From Mantamonas sphyraenae (lineage: Eukaryota > CRuMs > Mantamonadidae): a stretch of DNA of 64,000 nucleotides. The notes under the pieces are model-generated. The model had not been told where the DNA came from, made no database searches, and saw only the letters and a program-made list of their open reading frames with translations. Of this stretch, positions 32,001 to 47,000 are shown piece by piece. The DNA is taken from assembly GCA_026936335.1 (NCBI GenBank), contig JAPMXV010000044.1, positions 496,001-560,000 of the forward strand, in the 5' to 3' direction. Within the stretch, counting starts at the first letter, position 1, and the number at the start of each line of letters is the position of its first letter. Both the position numbers and the translations under genes were made by a program.

Positions 32001-35000
32001 CAATGACGGCCCGCTGCTCACGGTACCCGGAGCACAGGCCACGTCTGAGGATGTGGCCCTGACAATTGCCAGCGGGTTTTCCATCACCGACGTGGACATC
32101 GGGGCGTCTCTGATGCGCCTGAATGTCAGCGTCGGCTCGGTTGGCACCGTGACGCTAGCCAACACCACGGGCTTGCTGTTTGTCACCGGCACGGGCTCCT
32201 TCGACACGGATGTGCGCATGCTCGGCACGCGTACCGCCCTGCAGAACGCCCTCAACGGCATCGTGTACACGCCGAACCTCAACGCCAATGGCGCAGACAC
32301 CATCTCACTGGTCGTGGACGACCAAGGCGCCACGGGCATCGGCGGTGTCCTCGTAGACGCCAAGGCCATCAACGTTACCGTGGACGCAGTCAACGACGCG
32401 CCCTCGTTTGGCGCCCCGGCTGCATACACCGTCACTGAAGACACGCCGCGTGACCTGTACGGCTGGGCGATTGTCGACGTGGACGCGACGCAGGTGCGCG
32501 TCAACATGTCGCTGTCGCACGGCACGCTCACTCTCACGGCCGGTACAGGCGGCCTCACCTTTTTGGTCGGCGACGGCACGGAAGATCGCGTCATGAGCTT
32601 CATGGCGACGCCTTCGGTGGCCGGCAACGCTTTGTTTGGGGCACGCTATCAGCCGGACCTTGACTTTGTGGGCGTCGATGTGGCCGTCATGACCGTGGAC
32701 GACATGGGTCAAACTGGCGCCGGAGGCGTGCAGGTGACCGCTCGCAACGTAACCCTTACGGTGGAGGGAGTGAACGACGCGCCGCTGGTCGTTGTGCCGG
32801 GCACCCTGAGCGCCACCGAAGACGTAGACCTTACTTTGTTGGGTGTGTCTGTGACGGACATTGACGCCGGAGCATCGTCGATTGTCCAGGTCAACGTCAG
32901 CGTGGGTTTTGGCCAACTGACCTTGGCCACCACAGCTGGACTCACATTGGACGTGGGCTCTGGCGCAGGCGACTCGAGCGTGAGCATGCGCGGCAACATG
33001 TCTGCCATCAACGCAGCCCTCAACGGCGCGGTGTATCTCGCCACACAGGACTACAACGGCCAGGACAACCTGACTGTGTGGATGACCGACTACGGCCACA
33101 CAGGCACCGGTGGGGCACAGACTGCCATGCAGAGCACTGTCATCACTGTTGTGGGCCAGAACGACCCCGTGGTGTGGACATTGCCGTACGTGTCGGTTGC
33201 CGTGGACGAAGACACGGATCTGACCATCGCTGGCATCAGTCTGAGCGACGTGGACGTGGCGGCCAACCCGCTTCTCGTCAACGTCAGCGTGGACACGGGT
33301 CGCTTCAGCCTGGCCTCCACCGCCGGGCTGACCTTTGAGGCAGGTATGAGTGGCACGGCAGCCAACCACACTCACGTGAGCGTGCGTGGAACCCTGACTG
33401 CCCTCAACGCAGCGCTGGCCACAGTATTCTACCGCGGCAACGTCAACTACGTGGGCGCTGCACAGCTGACTCTGTACGCAACCGACATGGGCTCGGTGGG
33501 ACTTGGCGGCGCGCGCAACGAGACGCGCAACGTCAGCATCTCCGTACAGGCTGTGAACGACGCACCCGTGCTGAGCGTGGCTCCAGTGAGCGTGTACACC
33601 GTGCTGGAAGAGGCTGCTCTGACCGTCACAGGCATCAGCGTCAGCGACGACGACGTGGCTGCAGGCCAGCTGGGCTTTGAGCTCAGCGCGAGCTATGGCA
33701 CCCTGTCGCTGGGCGGCGTGGCCGGCCTTTCATTTTCGCTGGGCGACGGCGCGAACGACGCCGCCATGCACTTCAACGGCACGGTGACTGCGTTCAACGT
33801 GGCCATGGGAGTGTCGGGCGTGCAGTACGTGGGCAATCTTCACTACTTTGGCCCCGACGTGCTGGTGGTGCGCGTCACAGATTACGGCCAGGTCGGGTCG
33901 GGAGGCGTGCTGAGCGACGTCAAGTTGATCAACGTCAGCGTCACAGCAGTCAACGATGCCCCTGTGTTGAGTGTACCTAGCGCTCAGAGCATCAACGAGG
34001 ACACTCAATTGACGATTGCCGGCGTGAGCGTAACTGACGTGGACGTGGCCGCAAACAGCTTGCGCGTCAATGTCAGCGTGGCACACGGCACCGTGTGGCT
34101 GGCACAGACCACCGGACTGTCGTTTGCACAGGGAGATGGCGTGGCAGATGCCACCATGCAGTTTGCAGGCACGCTGACCGACGTCAACTCCGCCGTTGCA
34201 AGCATCGTCTACCTGGCCAACGTCAACTTTGAGGGCGCCGACGTGCTCGTTGTCTCGGTGGATGACCAAGGCTTTGTTGGAGCTGCCGGGAACGTGCTGT
34301 CGGACAACAAGACAGTGAACATTGCCGTGCAGGCCATCAATGACGCGCCTGTGATCGCTGCCCCTGCTGCCATTACGGCGACCGAGGATGTGCAATTCAC
34401 TCTCAGTGGCGTTAGCGTGACGGACGTGGATGTGGCTGCTCAGGAGCTGCTCTTCAACGTCAGTGCAACTGCAGGCACGCTGTGGCTGGCACAGACAACT
34501 GGGCTCACGTTGCACGTCGGGTCTGGTGCAAACGACGGGGCCATCCACATGCAGGGCACGCTGACGGACGTCAACGCAGCGCTTGCTGGCCTCATCTACC
34601 AGACCAATCTGCACTACAACCTGGGCGACACGATCAGCATGTTTGTGGACGACCTGGGGCACTACGGCGCAGGTGGACGCTTGACAGACACACACTCTGT
34701 CAGCGTGGCCATGGTGGCCATCAACGACAACCCGGTGGTCACTGTGCCATCGTCGCAGTCTGTGAGTGAGGACACCGACCTGACCATCGGCGGCATCAGT
34801 GTGAGCGATGTGGATCAGGCCGGAGGCACCATGCGTGTCCGGCTCGAGGTCACAGAGGGCATCCTCACTCTTAGCACGACCACTGGCTTGACATTCAACA
34901 CGGGCGACGGCTTCCTGGAACCGACCATGGAGTTTACCGGAGACCTGACCACCATCAACACCGCCTTGAACAACATCGTGTACCGCGGCGACATCAACTA

Positions 35001-38000
35001 CTTTGGCGAAGACCGAGTCAAAGTCACGGTGGACGATCAAGGGAACGTGGGCGCAGGCGGGTTTGTGCCCACTGTGGAACACATCAACGTCACGGTCACA
35101 CCCGTGAACGACCCGCCTGCGTTTGGCGTCCCGGGCACACAAAACGTGGACGAGGACACCGAGCTGACCATCTATCTGCTTGGCTTTCTGGTCACCGACG
35201 TGGATGTATTTGATCGCCCCATGATGATCAACCTCAGCTGCAGCAGCTGTGTGATGAACCTGACCACCACGGAGGGACTGACGTTCCTCAAGGGCGACGG
35301 CCTCCTGGACACCGAGCTGTCCTTCCTGGCCAACCGCACATCGGCCAACGCCGCCATGTACACCGTCATTTACCAAGGCTTGCCCGACTTTGCCGGCAGT
35401 GATGCCGTCGAGGCATGGGTTAGCGACGATGGATGGTTCGGCGAGGGAGGCGTCCTCTCGGGTACGGACCGAGTGCCCATTGTGGTGAATCCGGTCAACG
35501 ACGAGGTGGTCATCACGCTGCCGCCAGCGGCCATGGCCAGCGAAGACGTCGACTACTCCATATCGGGACTCACGATCACAGACGTGGACATTGCAAACGG
35601 CACGTTCAGCGTCAACCTGACCGTCACAAACGGTTTGCTAACGCTCGCCAGCACCGAGGGACTCGTGTTTGCTGAAGGCGACGGCGTCAGCGATCGCATC
35701 ATGCGCTTCGATGGCAACGAAACGAACGTCAACCGTGCACTGGCCAACATGACCTATCTCGGCGACCTGAACTGGTACGGCACGGACATGTTGCTCGTGG
35801 AGGCGACCGACAACGAGCCGAACAACGCGACGTCGACGTACAAGAACTATGTGATCAACGTGCTGCCGGTGAACGACCCGCCGGCAATCACGGTGCCATC
35901 TCCAAAGTACTTTGAAGTGAGCGAAGACACAGACCTGACTCTGAGCGGCTTCAACGTGACAGACCTGGACGCGTTTGGAGGCGACCTGTTCTTCAACGTG
36001 AGCGTCAACAACGGAATGTTCTCACTGGCAACCACGAGTGGACTGGCCTTCCAATTTGGCGACGGCACACAGGACCGCGAGATGCGCTTCACATGTACGA
36101 TGACCACGTTCCGCGCGGTCACGGCAACGCTGGTGTACCGCGGGAATTTGCACTACAACGGATTGGATACGATGACAGTGACTGTGAACGACCAGGGCGA
36201 GAGTGGCAGCTTCGGCCTGATGCCCCTCGAGGATGTCGACAGCCTAGTGATCAACGTGACGGCTGTGAACGACGTGCCTACGTGGACGGTGCCCGGTGTG
36301 CAGAACGTGGACGAAGACGTGGAACTGACGCTGCTGGGAATCGTGCTGTCGGATGTCGACTCGGCAACAGACTCGTTGTACGTGGAGCTCAGCGTCAAGA
36401 ACGGCACGTACGCGCTCAACGCGACCACAGGCCTGACTTTTAGCCTGGGCAGTGGCACAGGAGATCGCAGGAGCGTGTTTACGGGTCGCGTGACCGACGC
36501 AGCGGCGGCGTTGGCGGAAGTGCGCTACACAGGCGACTTTGAGTTTAGCGGCGTGGACGCACTGTCTCTGTTTGTGTCGGACCAGGGCTACAACGGCTTT
36601 GGAGGCACGCTGACAGCCAACAACAGCGTGCAGATCAACGTCAACATTGTCAACGATGCACCTGACGTGTGGGTGCCTGGTGCTCAGAGCGTGAGCGAGG
36701 ACACCGATTTGACGCTGAACGGCATCAACGTGACGGACGTGGACGTGTTTGGCGACACCATGCGCGCCAACCTGAGCGTCGCATCTGGCCAGCTGACCAT
36801 TGTGAACGCAGGTGGCGTCTCGTTTGTGGGTGGCACGAGCAACGGCGCAAGCAACGTGCGTGTGGCCGGAACTGTGACGCAGGTGAACACGGCGCTGGGC
36901 CAGGTCGTGTATCGCGGCAACCAGGACTTCTACGGATCAGACGCCGTAGTGTTGGTGGTGGACGACGGTGGATCCACAGGAGCCGGCGGCGTACGCGTGG
37001 TGACGCGACAGGTCAACGTGACTGTGGTGTCGATCAACGACGCCCCCGTGGTGACTGTGCTGTCCCCGGCCAGCGTGCTTGAAGACGTGGACCTGACCGT
37101 GGGCGTCACTGTGGCCGATGTCGACATCGACGCCGACGCAATGCACGTGAGTGCCAATGTCACGTCGGGCGTCTTGTCGCTGGCGAGCACGACTGGTCTC
37201 ACGTTCATCCGCGGCGACGGCGCGAGCGACGCATGGCTGGAGTTTACTGGCACGGTGACCGCGGTGAACTCGGCACTGGGTGTGATTGTTTACCGCGGCA
37301 ACCAGGACTTTTACGGCGTGGACACACTGCGCCTGGATGTCGACGACCAAGGCTTCCGTGGCGCCGGTGGCGTGCTGTTGAACAGCCAGAGCGTGGCAAT
37401 TACAGTGAACAGCGTCAACGATCAGCCCGTGATTGGCCTCGTGGGCGGCGTGACCGTTTCAGAAGACAACAGCCTGCTCATCAACGGACTGAGCGTGACG
37501 GACGTGGACGTGCTTGGCGATCACCTGTGGCTGAACATGAGTGTGAGCCACGGCGTAATTTCGCTGTATGCAGGCGCCGGCGCTGCTGCATCGCAACAGC
37601 TGTTGGTCACCAATCTGACATCGATGAACGCAGCCATTCTGAGCGTTCGTTACACACCGGACACCAACTTTTACGGCAACGACGCGCTGGTGCTGCACCT
37701 CACGGACCAGGGCTACCGTGGCGCGGGTGGTGTGCAACAAGACATCCAGAGTGTTGCCATTACGGTGGTGGGTGAGAACGACGCACCCACCCTTACAGTC
37801 GCGTCGACAGGCGTTTCCACGAACGAGGACACACCCGTGAATGTGGGCGCCATGAGCGTGAGCGACGTGGAAGCCGCGGCGCTGGGTTCCGCTTTGCGTG
37901 TCAACGTGAGCGTGAGCGAAGGCGCACTGAACCTCGCGTCCACCGCCGGCCTTACCTTTTCCCAGGGCGACGGCAGCGCAGACGCCTCCATGGTGTTCAC

Positions 38001-41000
38001 AGGCGACGTGACGGCGGTCAACGCAGCACTGGCAGGCGTGGTGTACGCCCCCGCAGTGCATTTCAACGGAGCCGACCTCCTGCGTGTTTATGTGAGCGAT
38101 CTGGGCGCAGCGGGCTCCGGAGGTGTCCTGGAAACCAACAAGAGCATAGCTCTGACGGTGGCGGCCATCAACGACGGTCCACAGACCATCCTGGGAGGGG
38201 CCACTGTGGTGAACGAGGACGAGGTGCTGGTGCTTTCTGGTCTGTCTGTGACGGATGTGGACAGCGGCGTGTCTCCGCTGCAGCTGAACCTGAGCGTGGT
38301 CCACGGCGAGCTGACGCTCAACTCCACTGTCGGCCTTGTGTTCACACAGGGTGACGGCGTGTCTGATGCGAGCATGGTGATCGAGGGCACGGTGACGGCT
38401 CTGAGGACGGCTTTGGCCGAAGTGCGCTACGTTGCAAACCCGAACCACTTTGGCGGCGATGTCCTGACCATGAGCGTTTCCGACCAGGGGGCCTCGGGCG
38501 TAGGTGGCGTACTGACAAGCCAAGGTACACTGGCACTCACGGTAGTGAGTGTGAACGACGCGCCCGTGCTGAGCATCCCTGGCGGCCTGAACGTGACCGT
38601 GGATGAAGAGACGCCCGTGAATCTGGGAGTGGCCCTAGGCCTGTCTGTGAGTGACGTGGATGTGTTCAACGCACCCATGGGCCTGAACATGAGCGTGAGT
38701 TCGGGGCTGTTGTCAATGGCCACAGACAGTGGCGCCTTGTTCAAGGTTGGCTCCGCAAGTGGCAGCGCGCAGTTGTTGATCGAGGGTAACCTGACACAGG
38801 TCAACTACTTGCTGAGCGGCCTGACGTACACGGGCAGCGCCTTGTACTCCGGCAGCGACTCGCTGTGGATTTCGGTGACGGACAACGCGGCCACGGGTGT
38901 CGGCACGCTTTTGTACGACAACGCCACCATTGCCATCACCGTGGTGGCCGTAAACGACGCCCCGGTGGTGTCTGGACCGGCCACGGCATCGGGAGTGGAA
39001 GAGGCGGCGATTGCCGTCGGTGCCGTGAGTGTGGTTGACGTGGACGTGTTTGGCGCGCCGATGGAGGTCAACGTGTCGTGCAGCAATGGCAATGTGACGG
39101 TCGGTGACGCAGCATCGCGCAGCGCAGTGACTTTCCTTTTGGGCGACGGCGTGGACGATCGCGACATGCGCTTCCGAGGCACAATCACAGAGGTAAACGC
39201 CGTACTGAGTGCGAGCGTGTACACGGCCAAGGTGCACTTTTCCGGCGTTGACAACCTCGTTTTCGCCGTGAGTGACCTTGGCGCAAGCGGTCGCGGAGGA
39301 TCTCTGTCGGACACCCACGTGGTGGCCATCACAGTGCTCGAAGTGAACGACGGACCGTCTGTGAGTGCACCGAGCGCCGTAAGCGTGGACGAAGACGTCG
39401 ACGTGACCATTGGCGGCGTGAGCGTGAGCGACGTGGACGCAGGCAGTGGTGACGTGCGTGTCAACATCACGAGCAGCATTGGTCAGGTCTGGCTCTCACA
39501 GACAACCGGCTTGACCTTCAGCGTGGGCGACGGCGTGGCCGACGCGCAGGTGAAGATGCAAGGCAGCCTGGCGGCGGTAAACGCGGCGCTGAACAACCTT
39601 GTGTATCGCAGCCAGCTGCACCAGCACGGAGTGGACACGCTGAACATCACTGTGGATGACATCCTGGGACTGTCTGCCCAGGCGTCGGTTGTGGTGACTG
39701 TGGCGAGTGTGAACGACGCCCCTGTGTGGAGCGGGCCGAGCGCAGTCAGCGTGAGCGAAGACACGGACATTGTGCTGAGCGGAGTGAGCGTGAGCGACGT
39801 GGACGTGGGCACGGGTGCCCTCTACGTCAACGCGAGCGTCTGGTTCGGCACCGTGTCGCCATCCAGCGTTTCCGGAAACCTGACCGCCGTGAACGCAGCC
39901 CTGAGCGGTCTGACGTACCGAGGCAACATACACTTCACAGGCTCTGACGTGGTGCGACTGTTTGTCAGCGACGGGCTTCTGTGGAGCTGGAAGGACATTG
40001 CAGTGACTGTGGACCCCGTAAACGACGCACCGGTGGTGATCAGCAGCACAGCGTCTGCCGTGAGCGTGCAGGAGGAGGGCACGGTACTGATTGGCACGTT
40101 CAACGTGAGCGATGTGGACATCGGCGGGGGACAGCTGCAGGTGCGCGTCGAAGCGCTTGGCGGCACGGTAGAAGTGAACGGAACCACGGGTGCGACGGTG
40201 CTGCTCACGGGCACCCTGTCCGAGGTCAACGCAGCACTTGTTGGGGTGCGTTTCACGGGCGCGTTGGATTTCGACGGCACCGGATACGTGTTGGTGAACG
40301 TGACGGATGACGGCGGTCTGAAGGGATCCGCGAGCGTGGTCGTGAACGTGGTCGGTGTGAACGACGTACCGACGCTGGTTGTGCCCAGTGGACAAACGGT
40401 GGCGGAAGACACGGACCTGACAATTGCTGGCATCAGTGTGGGCGACGTGGACAGCGCACAGGTCTTTGTGCGCATCAACGTGACCACAGGCACGGTGAAC
40501 GGAGCCACGGTGTACGAGGTGAACGGCACGGTGGCGAGCGTGAATGGTGCACTTGGTGCAGGTGTCGTTTTCCGTGGAGCCCTGCACTACGTAGGCAGCG
40601 CCACGGTGGGCGTGTCTGTGAGCGACGGCGCACTGAGTACGTCTGCGTCGATTGTGGTGGTTGTGACCACCCAGAATGACGCACCTGTGATCACTGTGCC
40701 CGGCGGTCAGGTTGTCGCCGAAGACGTCGATCTGACCCTGAGCGGCGTGAGCATCAGCGATGTTGACGTGGGCAGCGGCCAGATGCGCGTGCGTGTGCGC
40801 GTCACACAAGGTATGGTGTGGCTGACCAACGCAACCGGCCTAACCTACCTGCAAGGTGACGGCGTCGCCGACGCCCTCGTGGAGGTGCAAGGCACGGTGA
40901 CGAGCGTGAGCGCAGCTGTGAACGGCATGGTTTACCGCGGTGCACAGGACTGGTTCGGCAGCGACTCGGTAGAGATTCGTGCGGACGACCAAGGTGGCAG

Positions 41001-44000
41001 CGGAGCCGGAGGAGCGCAGGTGACGACCGCAACGATTGCAGTTACAGTGACAAGCGAGAATGACGCACCGGTGTTGACCATTGGCTCGACATACACGGTG
41101 TCTGAAGACACGGTGCTGACGATGAGCGGCGTCGACGTGACAGACGTGGACATCGACAACAAGGCGATGTTCTTCCGCCTGATTGCGACTTCGGGAGTGA
41201 TTTCTCTGAAGCAGACGAACGGGCTGACGTTCTCGACGGGCGACGGCACATGGGACGCCACGCAGCAGTTTACGGGCGTGGTGACCAGCGTGCGCAACGC
41301 CATCACGCAACTGCGCTACAGGCCAAACACAGACTTTAGCGGCACCGAATCGATGACAGTGCAGGTGAACGATTTCGGCTTCAACGGCGCAGGTGGAGCC
41401 AAGGGTGAGATCCGCACGGTGACCATCAACGTGCAAGGCACGAACGATCCACCTGTAGTCAACGTACCGGGCGCTCAGACGGGCGCTGAGGACACTGACC
41501 TGACTATTGGCGGCGGCTTGGTGAGCGTTTCTGATCCAGATGCCGGCGCGGGTACCATGGCGATGAACGTGAGCGTGACGCCTGGTGCGACTCTGACATT
41601 TGGCACAACGACTGGTCTGACCTTCAGCGTGGGTGACGGGAACAATGACACGCGCATGGAGATGCAAGGCACTCTGGGCAGCCTTAACCTTGCCCTGTTT
41701 CAGGTGATTGTGCACCCGGAGGCCAATTTTGCCGGCGCCGTGACAGTGCAGATTGACGTAAACGACCAAGGCAACTCTGGAACTGGTGTGGCATTCGGAG
41801 CCACCGGCTCATTTGTGGTCAACGTGGTGGCTGCCAACGATGGCCCCACGCTGACCGTGGCCAGCAGCAGCTTCACGGTCAGTGAAGACGGAAACGTGTT
41901 GGTAACGGGCATGAGCGTGAGTGATATCGACGTGGCCACGGGTCTGATGGAGTTTAATGTCACTGGAGGCCAAGGCGTGGTGAGTCTTGTGGCGACCACA
42001 GGCTACGTGTTCTCCGTGGGAGACGGCGTGTTGGACGGCACGGTCGTGTTCAGGAGCACGCTGTCGACCTTCAACACAAACATGGCCTCGGGCGTGCGCT
42101 ACTACCCAGCAGCAGAGTACAACGGCAACGAGGCAGCTGTGCACGTCAGCGTGAGCGATCTCGGTGGCACCGGCACGGGTGGCGCACAAACGGATGCCAA
42201 GGTGATCTATGGCATGGTGGAAGCTGTGAACGACGCGCCGGTTCTGACTGTACCCAGCGGGGTGGTCAGCGTCAACGAGGATGTGGATGTGACGATCCTG
42301 GGCATCAGCGTAGCCGATCTGGATGTGGGCAGCGGGACGCTGTCGATGAACATCTCGACTGCCTCGGGCGGACGCGTGTGGTTGTTGACCTCCAACGGCC
42401 TCACGTACTCGCTGGGCGACGGGAGCGACGACACGGAGATGCGCTTCCGAGCCATCGGACTCGGCTTCCTGAACGGCGCGGTGAGTGGCGGCATCGTGTA
42501 CCGAAGCGCTGCAAACTACTTTGGGCAGGACAACATCACGCTGAGTGTAAGCGACGACGGCAACACTGGATGCTGTGGCGCACTGTTCGACACAGGCGTC
42601 ATCCAAGTGTCTGTGAACAGCGTGAACGACCCGATTGTGCTGAACGTGCCTGGCGCACAGGTAGTGAACGAAGACGCAGACTTGTCTGTGAGCGGCGTCA
42701 ACGTGACGGACGTGGATGTGGCAGCCGGGAACATTCTGATGGAACTGGAGGTGACGCAGGGCACGCTGAGCCTGGCCAGCGGCGCTGGGATCACGTTTTC
42801 GGTTGGCGGACCCACGAACAACGCCAAGATGCAAGGTGTGGGCACGCTGACGAGCTGGAACGCAGCGTTGGCGGGCCTTGTTTACCGTGGTGCGACGCAT
42901 TGGTTCGGCACGGACACGATCAAGGTGTACGCGAACGACCAGCAGGGCACAACGGCGAACAGCACGATTGCAGTCACCGTGACGAGCGTGAATGACGCAC
43001 CCACAGTGGTCAGCGCTGTGGGCACACAGAGCACTGTGGAAGACACCCCGATTGCCATTGGCAGTGGTTGGTCTGTGAGCGACGTCGACGTGGGCACGGG
43101 TCTGGTCAAGGTGAACGTGACCGTGAACAACGGCGTGCTGAGTCTGACGGGCAGTCTGGCAGGCGTGACTTTCTCCATTGGTAACGGCACCCAGGACGGC
43201 ACGATGGAGTTCACGGGCAACCTGACCTCTGTGAACGCAGCGATGAGCAGCCTGGGATACAAACCCAACACCGACTACAACGGCGTGGACACAGTGGTCA
43301 TGATCGTTGACGACGGTGCCGGCGGCGTTGCATCAAGTAGCTTCAATGTGATTGTGGAGAGCGTGGACGACGCGCTCGTGGTGACAGTCGTTGCAGGTGG
43401 TCTGACGATCGCCGAAGACACAGACCTGACGATTACGGGCGTGAGCGTGAGCGATGCGGATCTGGGCTCAGGCGAACTACTGATGAACGTCAGCGTGAGC
43501 CAGGGTCTGCTTTGGCTGAACACGACGACAGGCCTTGTGTTCCGCGAGGGAGACGGCGTCGCAGACGCAACCGTCAAGTTTGTCGGCAACCTGACAGAGA
43601 TCAACGCGGCACTGACAGGTTTGGTGTACCGAGGCGCACAAGACTGGTTTGGCACCGAATTGATGGTCGTGTGGGCGAGCAACGAGGTGAACACCACGAC
43701 GTCGCGCACGCAAACGATTGCAGTCACGAGCGTCAACGACGGCCCCGTGTGGAGTGCACCGACATCTGGAAGCGTGAACGAAGACATCGAACTGACCATC
43801 AGTGGCGTGAGCGTGAGCGACGTGGACGTGGGTACGGGATCTATGCGCTTCAACTTGACGAGCGAAAAGGGCGGCGTGCTCAGCCTGGGCACAGCGGCCG
43901 GACTCAGTTTCACGGTGGGCGGCCAGACCAACAGCCAGGAGATGGTGTTTACATCCACACTGTCTGCATTCAACACGGCCGTTGCGAGCGCGGGCCTGGT

Positions 44001-47000
44001 CGTGCGTGGCGCTGGCGACTTTAACGGCGAAGAGGTGTTCTTGCTTCAGGTGGATGACCAGCAAGGCGCAACTGCAACACACGAGATCCGAGTTACGGTG
44101 GCGCCTGTGAACGATGCACCTGTTGTGAGCCTTGTTGGCGGCGTGACCGTGAACGAAGAGACGGAGGTGGCCATCGGCGGAGTGAACATCGTGGACGTGG
44201 ACTATGCGGGCGGCAACGTGCGTGCCAACGTGAGTGCAACACACGGTGTGGTGCGAGTGGGTGCCCTGGAAGGAAAGACGCTCAGTGTCACGGGCAACAT
44301 GACATGGGTCAACAGCGTGCTGAGCACACTGAGGTACCAGGGAGACGCGAACTACGTCGGCAGCGACACAGTGCAGGTGGTGTCCGAGGACGATTTCGGC
44401 GCGGTGAGCAACGTTGGCGGCGCGGTGGTGACGGTGATCGGCGTGAACGACGCACCCGTGCTGACTGTGCCAGGAGGGCAAAGTGTCAGCGAAGACATTT
44501 CGCTGACGGTCTTTGGCCTGGAGGTGAGCGACGTGGACGCTGGCACAGTGCTCGTGGTCAACATCACGAGCGCATTCGGATCGATTTCGCCAAGCTCCTT
44601 CAGCGGAAGTGTGGCGAGCGTGAACGCGACACTTGCTGGTGGACTTGTGTACCGAGGCTACCAAGACTGGTTTGGAACGGACACAATTGTGGTGAGCGTG
44701 AGCGACGGCTCTTCTACAGTGAATGGCACCATTGTGGTGACTGTGAGCGCTGTAAACGACGCGCCGGTGGTCTCTGTACCAGGCGCGCAGGTCGTGAACG
44801 AAGACACCGACCTCACGATCACGGGTCTGAACGTGAGTGACGTGGACAGCACTATGGTGTGGGTGTCCGTGAACGCCACATACGGTACAGTGTCGCCTGC
44901 AAGTGCATCAGGCAACGTGACAGCGGTCGTATCCGCACTGTCGCAGATTGTGTACCGTGCCCCGACACAGTGGAACGGAGCGGACGTGGTGACGGTGACG
45001 GTGAGCGACGGCACGGCATCTGTGAACGCAACCATTGCCGTGACGGTGACCGCAGTGAACGATGGCCCTGTACTCACCGGATGGCCGGTGCCACTGCAGA
45101 CTGCGTACGAAGACACACCGTTTGTGCTGACAGGTGCAGGCGTTACAGATGCGGACGCAGGCACGTCGGACGTGCTCATGCGTCTGTCTGTGGGTGCAGG
45201 TGTGCTGTCGTTGAACTCGACAAGCGGCCTGACGTTTGTGCAAGGCGACGGCGTCAGCGACGCGGTGGTAGAGTTCCGCGGCACACTCACCGCAGTGAAC
45301 GCGGCAGTCGAGCGCATTGTGTACCTGGCCGGTTCAGAGTACCAAGGCGCTGAGACGATTTCGGTGTTTGCAAGTGACTTGGGCAACACGGGCACAGGTG
45401 GTACGTTGACCGCAACTGCATCTGTGTTCTTGGACGTGCAGGGCGTGAACGACGCGCCTGTGGTGACGGTGCCTGGAGCACAGACTGTGGACGAAGACAC
45501 GGACCTGACGATCACTGGTGTGAGCGTGAGCGACGTGGACATCTTTGCGGGCACCATGGTCGCCAACGTGAGCGTGGCCAATGGAGCCGTAAGCCTGGCG
45601 ACGACCGCTAGTCTGACGTTTGTGCGCGGAGACGGAGTGGCAGACCCGTCGGTGGAGTTCCAAGGAACGCTGACCGCAGTGAACGCAGCCTTGGCCAGCA
45701 TTGTGTACCGCGGCGACCCGAACTGGTACGGCGTGGACAGTCTGGTTGTGCAAGCCACAGACGGCAGCGACCTGGCAACAGGCAGTGTGAACGTGTTTGT
45801 GAGCGCGGTGAACGACGCGATCAACGTGACGCACGGAGGTGTTGTGAACGGCTTTGAGGACACAGACGTGTCGCTGAGCGGAGTGCTCGCCGTGGTGGAC
45901 GTGGACAGCGGCGTGGTTGTGGTGAACGTGAGTGTGTCACAGGGAAGCGTGAGCCTGGGCACGACGACCGGGCTTGTGTTTGTGCAGGGAGACGGGGTGG
46001 CGGACGCGTTTATGGAGATGCAAGGCGAGAAGAGCGCGATGAACACGGCGCTGAACAGCATGGTGTACCGCGGGGCAGCCAACTGGAACGGTCTGGAAGT
46101 GATGACCATTGGAGCGCGCGATGTGAACGGCAGCAGCGTTGTGGTGTACCAAAGTGTGAACATCGCTGCAGTGAACGACGCACCGAGCGTGAGTGTGCCG
46201 AGCAGTGCGAGCGCGGCCGAGGACACGGATGTCGTGATCAACGGCATCAGCGTGAGCGACGTGGACATTGGAGCGGGCAGCCTGACGGTGAAGCTGAGCG
46301 CAGGACAGGGCGTTGTGAGCCTTGCTGGCGTCGGCGGCCTGACGTTTGTGCAGGGCGACGGCGTGAGTGACGCTGTGGTGGAGTTCCAGGGCACGCTGAC
46401 TGCAGTGAACGCGGCGGTGAACGGAGTGACGTACCGTGGCAACGCGAACTACTTTGGCAGCGATGCTGTGGTGGTTAGCGTGAGCGACGGGTCGCTGAGT
46501 GTGAACGGCACGGTCGCAGTGAGCGTGAGTGCTGTGAACGACGCGCCTGTGGTGACGGTGCCTGGAGCACAGAACGTGAACGAGGACACGGACCTGACGA
46601 TCACTGGTGTGAGCGTGAGCGACGTGGACATTGGCGCAGGTGTGATGAGCGTCAACGTGAGCGTGAGCAGTGGCACGGTTGTGCCGAGCACAGTGTCTGG
46701 CAACTTGACTGCGGTGAACGCCGCGCTGGCGAGCATTGTGTACCGCGGAAACAGCGACTTTAACGGGGCGGACGTGGTGACAGTGCGTGCTGGAGACGGA
46801 CTGCTTGTGGGCGTGGGCACGATCAACGTGAACGTGGCCAACGTGAACGACGCACCGAGCGTGAGTGTGCCGAGCAGTGCGAGCGCCGCCGAGGACACGG
46901 ATGTCGTGATCAACGGCATCAGCGTGAGCGACGTGGACATTGGAGCGGGCAGCCTGACGGTGAAGCTGAGCGCAGGACAGGGCGTTGTGAGCCTTGCTGG

